In this document: piece after piece, positions 33,892-46,856 of the stretch
Position numbering within the stretch: the first letter of the stretch is position 1
Layout of the letters: each line of letters opens with the position of its first letter
Source: Neelides folsomi
Lineage: Eukaryota; Arthropoda; Collembola; Neelipleona; Neelidae
Length of the DNA: 64,000 nt
Direction: 5' to 3'
Assembly: GCA_034687125.1 (NCBI GenBank)
Contig: JAQGBZ010000335.1
Span: 1-64,000, forward strand
Notes under the pieces: generated by a model
Databases searched by the model: none
Seen by the model: only the letters and a program-made list of their open reading frames with translations
What the model was told of the DNA's origin: nothing
Position numbers and translations under genes: made by a program

Positions 33892-36800
33892 ATGAACACG
33901 GATACGATTGCCTCTCCGTTTCCGACTAATATTGTAAGAAAACAATCTTTTATTATTAAAGATTTCAATTTATATATACCAAAATTAAAATAAATAAATA
34001 TTAGGTATTGGCATTTCATTTCACTGGCAAAAAAGACTTTAATAGTAGTTATTATAAAACTCTTTTATTTTGTGTAATTAAAATGAAGTTTTTAGGCATT
34101 TTTTGAAGATACGCTGGATTGTAATCACAATCCTAAAAAGCCAACAAGGACGCATGCCGATGCTGCAGGTTCCTTACAAATGTTATTCTGTTATACTAGT
34201 AATTTATTAGTATTATGATATGAGGTGTGATTTTGACTTTTGTTTTTTCAGACCCTCCTGAAACAATGTATGATTCCGATTATGATAATGTTGATAAAGA
34301 CGGAAAGGAAATTCCTGCTAAAATTAAAGGTAGATTTAAAAATATTTATTGATTCCAAATACACAACCATAGTGCCATATTTTAATTTTGTATATCTCAT
34401 GAGCCAAAGTATGAATTTCAATAAAATTTTAACCATGTGTGTATCAAAGGGTTTAAAATAAGATGGAAAATTGTTTAGTGCTTAAAGTTCTAATTATTTA
34501 GCAAAATAATTAAGAAACTATAAAAAGTCATGTTTAAATTGGTGCAAAGCCATAAAGACACAAGGTATTGTATGAATTCTTGCAAGTTAAATAGTTGCAA
34601 CAAATTTTAATGGTCAAATTAATTAATATAATTAATTGGACTTTCATTAATAAAAACAATTTGATCGATCTAATTTAGTATATTTAATAACAGTGTTTGA
34701 ATCATGGGTGGCAAGAAACTGTATCATGTTTCTTTGATGGCGACTACGCCTAAGATAAATTGATGAAATTTTTTAATTTCTTATAAATCAATTTTAAACG
34801 AAAACTCTGGAGGTTTTCCCTCTAATTTACTACTTTGTAGAATACAATTGACTTAAAAAAGTAACAATTTGTTACGAACAAACCCGTAAGGGTTTAAAAG
34901 ATCATAACTTAAAACACTTCATTCAAGGAGTCCTTTAAAAAAAATGATTTGGACAATTTCCAAAACTAACAGAGGCCCTCGAAGGGGCATGATGCAATTT
35001 CGTTTCATTCACAATCCAAGCACTATTATTTAATGTTCAAACCTGGACCGATCAAGGTATTTTCATTAATGGAGGTTTACTTTATAACTTTAACTAGTTT
35101 GATCATTAAAATTAGTCAATTAAACTTTGGAAGATGGGCACATAATGCCGTGTCTTTATGGTTTTGCACCAAATTAAAATTGACCGATTTGTTAAATGTT
35201 TAATCATTTCATCAATTGTGATCATGTGGTATTGTTGTTGTTTAACAATGTTTTGTTCATATAAGAGCATATATAGTTAAAGTTGTATTAATTTATCTTA
35301 AAGGTTTAATAAGATATTAAGAAAAATCGGGTGTCACTATCGTTGTGCATCAAAGTGTACATATAATACATAATATTTGTAAATAAACAACACAATGAAT
35401 GCTTTTCATGAAAAATAATAATAAATTGATTTTTGGAAACTTTCAGAAAATGTTGTATTTATTAGCCCGTTTCCTCCTTCGATTAAGTGTGAAATAAAAA
35501 ATGAAACCAATGTCATAAAGCCGCCAAATGAAGGAGAAACAAGTTCACTATTAGAAAATAAGGAAAATGTGAAAAAAAGCTCTTCAGTGTTTGAAATGAG
35601 CAAAGAAGTCTCAAATGGATTGATCAAAGCAGAGAAAATTGAAGGCTACGATGAAGGGCAGAGTTATTTCCCCGAAGAAGGTTTAATTGATGCTTTGACT
35701 TCTCTCTTCCTTTCGCTCTTCTACTTAACTTGGAGCATTGGGATCGCTTATTGGTATTTTGTTGATGAAGAATATCTAATGGAATACTTCACATTGGCCA
35801 TTACAATCCTCGGTGGCACAATCACGACATTGAGCTATTTTCTTAACAGGTCTTTAATTAAATTCAATGCTGATTTATTTATATTTTAAAATGCTACTAC
35901 TAATTATTTTCTTTAAAAGAAACATCGAGAAAATGATGATTTGTAGAGAGAGCGGATGTTTCCTTTTAGTATTATCATCAATACCATGTCTAACGTCTTT
36001 GACATTGTAAGTATTTAACATGATTAAAGTTAATTAGCTTGAAGGTCATAAATATATTATTATTTTTTGCAACCAAATTAATAAAATATTCTTCCCCATA
36101 TTCATAAGTTATAAAACATCCCTACCTAATTATAAGGGCTATCTAATTTTAGGTCTTGCTCAAATTTATATTACTCAATTCGGGAGTTAATTAATCCGGG
36201 ATATGATAGACCATGGAAGAAGACGAAAATGGTATTTCTCGTGGAAAGTCTCACTTTAGCATTTCCTCAAGGGATCCTACAACTCCTTTATCTTATTGAT
36301 AAAGATAGAGCAAGTCCGTTAAACAAAGGTGCGTAGCTCAGAATGGCACAATATTTAATATGTTTAGTATTAAGAAGTAAACTTAAATGGTCAGATAGGT
36401 AGGTACTGAAAAATTTGTTAGTGTTATTAAAATGTAGCGTTAGCCTATTGAATATTTAAAAATGCAAGTTTTAATTTCACAGGTTTAGTGCTAACTGGAG
36501 GAATAATTATCATAACTATCGGAATTGCATTTGCGAGAATCCGCTATGATTGTGCCAAAAAACGAGATCGGTTTGGAATGGGAGCCGACAAGGTGATAAA
36601 AGGAGTCATTGTTTGGGCACATAAAGGTTCTTATAAAATATTCATTCATTCAATTTACCGTTAACGTTTATTTAATCTAGGTATTATTGTAATTTATATT
36701 ACTTAATAATTTTACATAATGTACCTATAAATAACGTGTTTATATATAAAAAGTTCTATGGATTGTTACCTACACTTCACTCATCCTCGCCTTACGGAAG

Positions 36801-37157
36801 TTGATTGTTAACTTGTGGATCTCGACGATTGTGAGCATCAGCATTTTGATCTGTATTTATGAAGCTCCTGTGATTCTCGCTTCGATCAAAGGATGCATGC
36901 GGATCACTGGGCATTTCTCCGATATCTTCTTCCTTCTTCCTCAATTCATTTCCCTCGCTTCACTCATCTTATGGATCAATGTTGATGCTAATGTTTATGA
37001 TACGATTGTCGGAGTGAGCATCCTTGGGATTTACTTTTGGCTTGAGCTCATTGTCATTTGTGGATGGATTTTGGACAGCACGCAAGGAAGAGACATTGAG
37101 TTCATTTCAATGTATCCACATTTCTTTGGGAATATTTTGGCTCATTGTTGTAAGTGA
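33892..37157 (+). CDS. XK-related-like multipass membrane protein
   Basis: Eight exons: 33892-33933, 34096-34168, 34252-34329, 35447-35849, 35920-36006, 36153-36328, 36483-36626, 36754-37157; 468 aa, about the size of XKR proteins. A hydrophilic N-terminal region of about 140 residues precedes at least seven hydrophobic segments, starting with LTSLFLSLFYLTWSIGIAYW and ILGGTITTLSYFLNR. The VESLTLAFPQGILQLLYLI segment resembles the (E)xxPQLxLQLY motif of the XK family, and a later WIVTYTSLILALRKL also fits. XK-family members include caspase-activated phospholipid scramblases; no caspase site is evident, so activity is not inferred. Translation ends in LAHCCK, read through a possible donor. Intron 3 (34330-35446) holds a decayed DNA transposon. 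Confidence 0.62.
34537..35174. mobile_element. Decayed TA-flanked DNA transposon in intron 3 of the XK-related-like gene
   Basis: Terminal inverted repeats of about 25 bp, matching at about 23 positions, carry the core TGGTGCAAARCCATAAAGAC at 34541-34560 and its complement near 35151-35170. TA flanks both ends. A second inverted pair (TTTTAATGRTCAAA) lies further in. A short MGGKKLYHVSLMATTPK-like ORF near the left third could be a transposase remnant, but no DDE domain is visible. Tc1/mariner superfamily is likely from TA and repeat style. Confidence 0.7.
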
Positions 37158-37617
37158 CAAATATCATAGCGCAGTGATGTGACTCAAATGCATTAAATTA
37201 ATGACTTAATAAGTTGAAATTATTTTTTAAATTAATATTGTAGCATATTTTTGATTTAATCAGTAATACTTAACATAAATATAATACTTGCAATATTATA
37301 TGAAACTTTACATTTTCTATTTTATAAACTTATTGTAATAATGGGAATAATTTATATTATAGTTACTATACCTAATTAAATTTTTAATTAAGTATTAACA
37401 TAACGTAAATTCGGCGTAAAAGTTCAAATTCTTATATTATGTAAATTTTCATAGATCCCAAATAAAACATTGAAATATTTACATGAGCTTTATTTTATAA
37501 ATTAATCTTTACAATCTTTCATTTTCCGTGCCATCTTCATTTCTCGATCCATCAAAGTTCTTTATCATTACAATTATCCATTGTGATTTCTATTAAGTAA
37601 TTTAACTTTTTAGTACG
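37158..37617. other. Spacer between the XK-related-like gene and the type I membrane-protein gene
   Basis: AT-rich, no exon. Splicing the upstream gene across this gap was tested and gives an immediate stop, so two genes are annotated. Confidence 0.5.
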
Positions 37618-38747
37618 ATGAAAAAAATCATCATTAAATTGTTCATGTTATCATTCTTCTTACGAAGCGCATTTGGATCAATTTTCACCCCAGATGACAC
37701 GGCATTTTATGAAGGTGAAGATATCGAAGAGTTTTTGAATCTTTGTAGTGCCCAAAACTGTGGAATTGATGTTTGCACTTTGAAACAAGTAATGAAACCG
37801 GGAAAAAACGTCTCCAAAGATTTTCCCTCGGATTTTATGGTAAGTTGAACTATACACATTTTACAAGAATAATAAAAAAAAGTCTTATAGGTACTATAGG
37901 ATAACATACTATGTATTTGTACATAACACATTTAACGTATTAATAACTATAATATTATAAATATTTTGAAACAAGACAGGAAGTGCTGTGGAGAATTTGA
38001 CCAAAATTGAAAAATGCGACTGTTCTGGAAGAGATGAACGAACTAATATTGTCTGCTGCAATCTTCCCATTGCAATAATTGTTTGTCAACACCAGAGACG
38101 GATCAAATTTAATATGAAACTAAGGAGTTGGCAAGATCCAGTCATCATCTTATTGACCATTATCCTTATTTTGTTTGGGGGAGGACTTTTCTACTTGAAA
38201 CGCTTTCGATTCTCAACTTTGTGGAATCCCTTTGCTTATGATCCCACTGACGGACCTTCATTTTGGTTACATGCTGGAAGAGAAACGGTCATGAAGAGAA
38301 TTTCTGATAACGATGTATTTTTAACAATTTTTGTTTATAAATTAATTTTGTTATAAAGTGTTAGATTAATGAAAAGATTAATGAAATTAAGTAATTATTT
38401 ACAAATAATGGATAAAATCAACAAATATTTTCGTTTTAAAGAGACTCGAAAATGCAAAGAAAAATCTTAAAGAGCAACAATATACAATTTTCAAAAGAGA
38501 GCTTCAAAGGCAACAGGAAGGATCAAAAGCTAGGAAAAATCATCTCAGCTCAAAAAGTCAAGAAATGAGCAAAATTGGTGTGTACATTATAGTTAAACAT
38601 TTATTGATTTAAACATGTAATGAAATTAAATAACAATTTCATCACTCTTCATTTAATTATTTATTTCTAGTTGAGAATGAAAAGTCAAAAGAAGAAAAAC
38701 AAGTTCACGATCGATTTACATATAAAAGAAGAGCGGCAGTAAAATAA
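37618..38747 (+). CDS. Unrecognised single-pass (type I) membrane protein, 257 aa
   Basis: Four exons: 37618-37839, 37976-38314, 38442-38577, 38671-38747; phases agree. The start MKKIIIKLFMLSFFLRSAFGS is a clear signal peptide. The predicted luminal part of about 115 residues has spaced cysteines (LNLCSAQNCGIDVC, EKCDCSG, IVCCNL, IVCQHQ), suggesting disulphides, and an N-glycosylation site (ENLTK). One membrane span, DPVIILLTIILILFGGGLFY, is followed by a cytosolic tail that starts FRFSTLWNPFAYDP and ends as a Lys/Arg/Gln-rich helix. I do not recognise the family. A receptor-like or adaptor role would be speculation. Confidence 0.75.
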
Positions 38748-40989
38748 GCTAAAATTATAAAATTTTAACCATTAAATTTTTAATTCATGTCCACTTGTTG
38801 CATCAACAGAGCTATTTATTATTATTACCTTTAGCTAACCATAAGTTTATGCAATTTAACTGTTAAAACTTTAACTTTTCAATCAATGTTAATTGTAAAT
38901 ATTGAAATGTATATTAACATATATATTTTTATGCAAAGTAAATAAGCAAAAATTTTATGAATAAATCCAAACTCCTAATCGTAAGTATTATACATAATTT
39001 TATTCGCAAATAACTACAATATTAGGTAAGTTTAACAAAAGCTTAAGTTAAAAGTTACATTATACGATATTCTATGCAGTATTCAGTATTATTCAAACTT
39101 TATTAGATGAATCAGATACGAATTATTATTATTATATATTGTATCATTTTATTAATTGCCCATATATTGAAATTCACGGGTAATATACAAACTTAATTTG
39201 TTTAACGATAATGAATTGAACGTTTCTTCCCATACAGGTATATGTAATCATGTAACGTACATAAATACATACTAGATATGTATGTAATACCAGACGCTGC
39301 ATTTAATTCATACTTACACCTTATTTACAATAATACAATGTAATTAATAGCGATAATTTGTAGGTTCTTTTAACGCATCAAAGTAAGCAAGGGATGATAA
39401 CGTGAATGTGAAAGGAAGTAAGACCTCATTTGTCAATCCCATCCATATCCTGTGAACTGTGAAGCAAAAAGTGTAATTATTACATAAAAGGTTCAATGCA
39501 TCCTCTTATCTGACCTTTACGTATTTTAACATTTACGCTACAAGTTGAAATGCATATCTCGACTAATGAACTTTAAGCAATTCTATTTAATGTATGTGGT
39601 CAAAAATATACGCAACCACAAAAATTGCATGCTAATATTCATAATCATATAAATGCACCTACAATTCCCCAACAATTAATAAGTACAAAATATGCTCAAA
39701 ATTGAGAGAATTTCTTCATGTGCTATTTATAAAAGGAAATCTAGGCAAAATTACAATAATAGACATTTCGTGAATATTTCGTACATTCAATTTACTAATT
39801 ATTTTCTTCATCACAAATAAATACTTGACTATATTTTATATGCTTAATAATTAGTATGGAACATTCCTTGTACTTAATTGAAAAATATTGAGGTAAAATT
39901 AAAAATAAATCAATATGATTTAACTACATAATTATAGTAAATAGAGAAGGTATTCTTCAATTCTTTGGCATTGCATCAAAGGCATTCAAGTTCATTATTG
40001 CTTTTGTGTTTACTATTAAATAATATTATATAATAATATTAACATAATGATGATGATGAATGGCGATTCCTGACAATGACTTTCTTGAATATTACCCAAG
40101 ATGAAATTAATCATGAAAAGCACTTAAATTGCATTAAACAAGTAGCCTGGTGCCACTTTCAATATGAATCCAACATGTTTGGTCTGCTTGTCTTACTTAC
40201 TTTGGCTGACAGGGAACGGCCGAAGTTCGAATAATAAAACGATAAATTGAAAAGGGTCATTTTATAACTCAAATGCAAAGGTGGGTAAATTTTTCAATAG
40301 ACAAGTTAGAGAAGACTCACTTAATATTCCTAGTGCGAATTGGATATGTTTTCTATAGTATAACTGTTTAAATTAAATAGGGACATACTTAGTACATACT
40401 AGGATATTTGATATTAATGTAGCCGCCAATGTGGTTTTGATAAACTGGTAAGAGAAGGTTTAGCTAAAAGGGAAAAGTGAAGGACGCTTGCGACGGCCAA
40501 CCCAATTAATTTTTCTAACAATCACCATCTCCATTACTTGCATTATTAGGGGGAGACAATGAGAAAGAATTGCTTGTTTTTTCCATATTCCTCCTTTATA
40601 AGAAGTCAATGGGTTTTGTACATTTTTACACATACATGCAAGTCGAGGGATAAGTATCAAGGAGTGCAATCAAAGTCTTGATTCTCTTCATGTTAAAATA
40701 TGAACGGTGGAATGCGTATGCTCACATTTGATTCCCTTGCAAGGTGCAGAAAACATCATCGATCTCAACCTTCATTAAGTGAAGTTCAGTTTAGAAACAC
40801 GTAAAAAGTGGATTAATAACAACAAGGATGGTGGTGATTAGCTGAACACCAAATATCCTCCTCTACCAATGTCCTTAATTAAATTAAATGTCTGTTTGGG
40901 AAAGTGCGGCGGCATGATACATTGTTATTAACCCTTAACCATTTCCACTTCATTCCATTTGCGTTTTTCTCCCTGGGAGGATTGTCAAA
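38748..40989. other. Spacer, no gene seen; GC-richer part near 40440-40900
   Basis: No supported exon. The last 500 bases are richer in GC and may hold the carboxylesterase promoter and 5' UTR. A 69-codon reverse ORF at 40460-40669 has no recognisable content. Confidence 0.5.
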
Positions 40990-43900
40990 ATGGTCCTCGG
41001 TGTGTCTTTCTTCGTTAATCTGCTTTGTTCTCTCGTTCCTTGTGATTCAAACTGGGGGTATCCAAACAACCCTGCGGTTCGCGATAGTGACATCAGACGA
41101 GTGGACAGAAATGTCATATTTAATCAACAGGACTTAAAAGTCTTAACCAATTACGGAGAAGTTGAAGGGTGATTATTTCATTTCAAATTGAAACATCAAT
41201 TATAATTATAAACTCGTGTTCATAATATTCCCCACATGATTCCCGTCATATTTGTAATATTGTAATATTACATTAAGATTTTTTAACTCTTTAAAAGATA
41301 ATCATATTAATAATAATAATAATTATTATTAAAATAATATTAAATAATTTATAGATTATAGATAAAAGTTTTTATAATTGCTTGATGGGAAAAATTATAA
41401 AAACTACATCATATCATGTTAATAGTTTTATTATAAGAGTATACAAATAAAAATGTTCAATCAAGTATTTAACTAATTGTAAATGATAAATTTAATATAC
41501 CTTATAATTTTAAAGGTATTTGATGAAGAGCATAAGCGGAAAACATATTGTGGCATATGAAGGAATTCCGTACGCAGAACCTCCAATTGATTATTTGAGA
41601 TTTAGAGTAATTAAGAATTATAATTTTTATATTACATAAATAACATTATTAATAGAGGTGCCCATTTTTCAATAAGCTTTAACTGTGAATGTTTCTCAAA
41701 GGCTCCAGTTCCTAAGAAAAAATGGAAAGGAACGTTAAAAGCCCACAAAGTTTCTCCTTATTGTCTCCAAATGAGTATTCCCCGTCTCTCCAGAATTATT
41801 GGAACTGAAGATTGTCTTCAACTAAACATTTATCTTCCACAAGAGGTAGAAAAATCTTTATTTAAAAATTAAATATTTTCGTATAAAATATCTATAGATT
41901 GAATAACCCTTTCAATTAACTTGTTAAAATATATTAGTGTATAATTAATCCTTCATGATCAAGTACGGTGTTTATGATATTAGAAAATTAAATAAAATAA
42001 AACTTCGTTTCAAACATTAAATTTTGTTTATTTTTGAGATTGACGAATATGAAAAATTGCCTGTAATTGTTTGGATCCATGGAGGGTCCTTTACATACGG
42101 CGGGGCTCAAGAGTTCGGCCCTGCTTATTTACTCGAACAAAACATCATTCTTGTGACTGTGAATTATCGAGTGGGAGTTCTTGGGTTTCTGAGCACAGGA
42201 GACGAAGCCAGCCCTGGGAATTACGGACTCAAGGATCAAGAAAGCCCAATTAATTTAAAAAAGACAACATTTTTATCATTATTTTATAATCTTTTTATAA
42301 TTACAGGCTATGGCATTGGAATGGGTTCAATCTAACATTGAGTATTTTGGTGGTGATATTGAAAGAATTACGCTAATGGGTCAATCAGCAGGCGGCGTTA
42401 GTACTCATCTTCAAATGATGTCAAACTTTCAAAAGTCAAGGAGCGTGTTCAGAAATGCGATCTCAATGAGTGGAACTGCATTTTCATATTGGGCCGTTCA
42501 AACCATGAAATTTGGAATGAGAAGAACGAAGAAATTTGCTAACAAAGCAAAATGTCCCTTTGAAGCCAATACCACAACGCTAATGGCATGCTTGAGGAAA
42601 ATTAATCCAGTAGAACTTGTTTCTCTCCAAAAAGACGTCTTGGTATAATTAAGATATTTACACGCTTCGTTATATTACATTACCATCATTGTTTTGATTT
42701 TTGATTATTCAATTATGTAATAATCGTGTGCGTGTGGTTATAAACAAATTATAAATGTGTCAATTAATTATAATTACCAAATTATACATTATGGATTATT
42801 AGTTTTATTAGTAATTTACTCTAATGTTTTACATTGTATTTCGATTGTAATGATTATGAGTAATTGTGGGTTTACTAAATATAATAATTGCTAATTTTGA
42901 TCAAAAATTAATAGCTTCAAAATGCAATGCGTTATTTTGCATTGTATTTTATTTTAATAGTAAACATGAGTTTTTTTATTGTAACATACCAATTCTTATA
43001 TCTTTGAGAATTTTCTTTAAGGATCGAGCTCCAATTTATCCACCAATTTATTTTGGACCAATAATTGAGCCTGAACATCCAGAAGCATTTCTTACAAAAT
43101 CTCCTGACGAATTATACGCTAACAAAGAAGTTGCTCAAATACCTTGGATTTCATCTCTAACTAAAGATGAAGGCGACTTACCGCTTATATGTAGAGATGA
43201 ACAAAGATTTTTTACATCATTTTCATAATTTTGTTAATTATAAAAATGTATAGCAATGTTATCTTTTATATTTTATATTCTGCCATTTTAAAATTATTGC
43301 ATTAAATATTAATATTTTTTAATTAGTTATTAAAGGAGTGAACAGATTACGCAGTTTTCTCCGTTTTTGGCCAGAAAGATCTTCAATTTTTCTTGATTTT
43401 AAACACGTTCTTGAGAGCAATGAGACTGCCATTGACATCACTGCCAATAAAATCAACCAATATTATTTTGAGGGCAAAAATGTCACTCAAGTGCCATTGT
43501 CTTTAGTGGGTCTTGTAAGTATTTTTTAAATAGACAAAAATAAGATAATTGTGTAAAAAAATATTTACAGTAAATACTTAAATAATTGCCGGGGTATTAA
43601 ATAATTACCAGGTATTTAATAATTGTCGGGGGAATGAATAGTTTTCATATAATTGCCGGATCTTAAATAATTGCCGGGTCTCGAATAGTTGCCGGATATA
43701 CATATCTTTTTCACATATGAATCTAAGGATGGCAATAGCATTATGAAAGATGCAAGTTGAAACATGATCTGACAAGTAAGTTTGTCCGATTTAGTTCTCC
43801 GAGCGTTTACAATCTTTCTCATTGTCACTTAAAATGCCAAAATATAAGTCATATACAGTCAAAACAAAGCTTCAGGCAATTAAATATGCCGAAGACACAT

Positions 43901-44859
43901 CAGATTAAATTTATTTTTTAAGTAAATCAATTAATTACAAATGCCCTGAAATATAATTTTTATCCAATATTTTCATATTTCTAATAAAATTATTATTTTT
44001 TACGATATTTCAATATATGTTGAATATGCCATTTTATTTAATTGCCAGGTCTGTATTAATTTCCGGGTCTGAATTAATTGCCGGGGGGAACGAATCAAAG
44101 TTTCATATAATTACCAGGAGCAATTATTTAAGTATTTACTGTATGTACAGACATATCATGTCTATTACATAAGTATGTAAGATACATTCATTATCACACG
44201 AAGTTTTAAATTTTGTTCATTGCTTTGATTTTTTTACTACAGGTTCATTCAGATAGATATTTTAATTATGGAGTGTACAAAGGTTTAAAAGAACATCAAA
44301 AATTAGCCACAACTTATAGCTCTGTATTTGGATATAAGGGAAGATTCGGAGTAGAGAAAATGTTCAATTTTAAAACATCAGATTGGGGTAATTTTTGAAT
44401 TTATAAAAGACACATTTTAATTACTTTTTAATATTGGGTAAGTTTGTATTATTTTAAGTTGTATGTTAATAGTGGTGGTATTTTTTAGGAGTTCCACATA
44501 CCGAAGATGTGTTTTATATCTACAACAGCACAATTTTTTCCAAAGGGCTGAGCACGACTGATCCCGAGTATATGGTTTCTCAATTTATGGTCAACTTAGT
44601 CACGAATTTTGCGAGAAAGGGGTAAATTAACGATAATGAAGGAGAGATAAGCGGTTAATGCAAATTGAAACACAGGAAGCCGGTGCACACCGCTGACAAC
44701 GGCCGCGACGAGGAAATCTGGGAAGAAATCTCAAACAGAGACAATCTCACTTTCTTGCATATCAACAATTTGGTTCAAATGGAGTTGGATACTTTCAAAG
44801 ACAGAATGGTCTTTTGGACAACCCTTGGGCTCCCTGACATGACGCCATGGAGTAAATGA
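40990..44859 (+). CDS. Secreted type-B carboxylesterase with intact catalytic triad
   Basis: Ten exons: 40990-41168, 41516-41606, 41702-41845, 42039-42239, 42307-42642, 43022-43190, 43327-43514, 44243-44387, 44489-44621, 44676-44859; 589 aa. The signal peptide is MVLGVSFFVNLLCSLVPCDS. Family marks: VAYEGIPYAEPP, EDCLQLNIYLP, oxyanion-loop HGGSF, GNYGLKDQ. The triad is Ser232 in GQSAGG, Glu367 in TKDEG, His488 in GVPHTED, so it should be an active hydrolase, unlike neuroligin-type relatives. No C-terminal membrane span is seen. Substrate (hormone esters, lipids, xenobiotics) cannot be told. Intron 4 (42240-42306) appears to start with GA rather than GT; every other intron is GT-AG. Intron 7 holds a pogo-like element. 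Confidence 0.88.
43568..44141 (+). mobile_element. Internally deleted pogo/Tigger-like element in intron 7 of the carboxylesterase
   Basis: Terminal inverted repeats CAGTAAATACTTAAATAATT at 43568 and its complement ending at 44141, with TA on both sides. The subterminal parts carry about ten degenerate copies of an AATAATTGCCGG motif, in one orientation at each end. The centre keeps only MPKYKSYTVKTKLQAIKYAE (43834-43893), which matches the start of pogo/Tigger transposases, and then stops. At 574 bp it can move only with help from a full copy elsewhere. Confidence 0.8.
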
Positions 44860-45820
44860 ACTTAAACCCAATTCTCCTCATTATCAACCATTTGATCATT
44901 ATTAAGCCCTGATTTTACTAAATTGGGCATAATTCTGTCATTTCTATACAAAATACAGATAATACCTTTGTAATGTTAATTAGCATTTATGTAATCTGAG
45001 TTTAATTTTTTATTTGCTTTTACTTGCCCAAACATAGAGAGTAAATTAGTAACATAATACTATACAGTATGGTTAATGCTTCAAATTATTTATTTATATT
45101 TATGTATGTAAATTAGGTAGGTATACTAACTAAATTAGGCACTATTCATATTTATAAAATGGCTCGTTACATTATGTGTATGGCACATGTAGTTTCATAC
45201 CTGTAGTTTCAATAATGTCAAAATATAAGTATGTTATTTATTAAATTTCTTGGAAATACATTTACATATATGTACATAATGTAATACTAATAAGTATGTA
45301 AAGTAAATCTGTTACATCGTTAGATGATAAATATCCATTCCATGGATAGATAACCATTTATATACCATATGCAAATACGATATACCACAAGCTCTTTAAA
45401 AACACGAAATTTTTACTTTTACACTTATATTTGATTACCACTAAGACTTATAGAATAAGAATCAACTAATGGCAAAGATCGTAAATAAAAGTTGGATAGG
45501 CTTAAAATACAAAGTATTAATCATGTTCAATTATCTATCTGGGGTATTATAAACTAATGTTCAATTTACTTTATATTTTTATATCAATTGTTTTAGGCAT
45601 ACTATCTGTATGTAAAAGTATTTAAGCAATCTCAATTATGGAGGGGTTTAAATTGTTACAATAGAATAATCTTTATATTTAATTATTAAGATATAAGATA
45701 TACCTATTGTTTAATTATATATTATAAAGTATTAAATCTGATAGCTTAAAGTAAAGAAAGGAAGAAACGAAACTAAAATACTTTTTCAAAATCACAAATG
45801 TTATCGTAATTTCCGTGCTT
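44860..45820. other. Spacer, no gene seen
   Basis: AT-rich sequence between the convergent carboxylesterase and the dehydrogenase fragment. No exon supported. Confidence 0.5.
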
Positions 45821-46102
45821 TCAGCAAGTGCTCAATCCTCCATCCATGTTGATGTTTTCTCCTAATTTAAAAAATGAATTGTTTGTTAGAATTAAAATTT
45901 AAAAAAAGTTATTTTATTAACTCATCACCTGTAATCATCGAAGATTTTGGACTTGCAAGATACATGATTGTATTCACAACTTCATCAACTTCCAGCAATC
46001 TTTTAAACATGGCACGAGCCACAATCGGACCAGCTTCTGGTGGAAGTTGAGCCACCATTTGCGTGTCAACTCCAGTTGGGCTAATGGAGTTAGCTCTTAT
46101 AC
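45821..46102 (-). pseudogene. Short-chain dehydrogenase/reductase, last two exons only
   Basis: Two reverse exons, 46102-45929 and 45861-45821, join at phase 1 and encode GIRANSISPTGVDTQMV ... LASPKSSMITGENINMDGG and a stop. This is the classical SDR C-terminal part (N-S-[IV]-x-P-T-x-x-x-T and the closing TGxxxxxDGG). The upstream exon must end at phase 1 and carry the Rossmann TGxxxGIG and YxxxK motifs, but nothing of the kind is found on this strand up to 47030. Either this is a fragment copied or cut from a gene elsewhere, or the earlier exons lie beyond Hsp90 in a very long intron. Confidence 0.7.
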
Positions 46103-46856
46103 CTTTAAATATTAAAGATGAATGTTAATAAGGGGGAATTCCAGTCGCCATGTCAGTATTGTCTTTTCAACCAACTGTCCATGTGCGAGTCGAATTATTA
46201 AAAAATATTCTAAAATGCTCATGTTTGTTTAATATTCAAATGTGCATAAATTGGCAATTTCCATTCTAGAGCATTTTTCAACATTTTTAATAGTTAATAA
46301 TTCAACTATGGATCCTTGGACACGTGAAATGGAATACACAATAATTAAAGACTTAATAATTGACTCAAATTTGTTAATTATTCTAAATATATAATTACCA
46401 GTGACTTTAATCAATAATTAATCAACGAAATGTTATTAAATTGGTAATTTCCTATTTAATGTGTATATAAAACTTATATAAACAATTCATTAATTAACGA
46501 GTTATTGATTCCGAAATGAAACACCATCCATCAGGTTTGTAAAGTCTTTATTGGTGAATTAAGCAACATTAAAACAAAGAATCAAACGAAATGTATTATA
46601 AGAAAGGTTGATAAATAAAAAATGTATTTGAAGTTTTTTGATAACTTTAGTGTAAAAGCCTCAGTAGATTTCGTAAGATACATTTAAAGGGATAGGGCTT
46701 GTTCTAATTCAACCTTAAGTAGCTGATAATTAATGATATTTTTATTTACATTATCTGTCTCTATAATGGAACCTATTCAGTGAAAATATGAATTTATAAA
46801 TTCTAATATTGTAGGTACTTTTATATACCTAACAGTTAAACCCAATTGAAAATTAC
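46103..46856. other. Spacer, no exon supported
   Basis: Searched on the reverse strand for missing dehydrogenase exons; none found. A slightly GC-richer patch lies at 46130-46195, of unknown nature. Confidence 0.45.

Noticed and set aside
37149-37840. Splicing the XK-related-like gene into the 37618 exon
   Set aside because: The phase gives a stop after two codons, and 37618 begins with its own signal peptide.
43580-43700. CRISPR-like repeat array
   Set aside because: The AATTGCCGG units are short, degenerate, spaced irregularly and lie symmetrically inside a TIR element of a eukaryotic intron.
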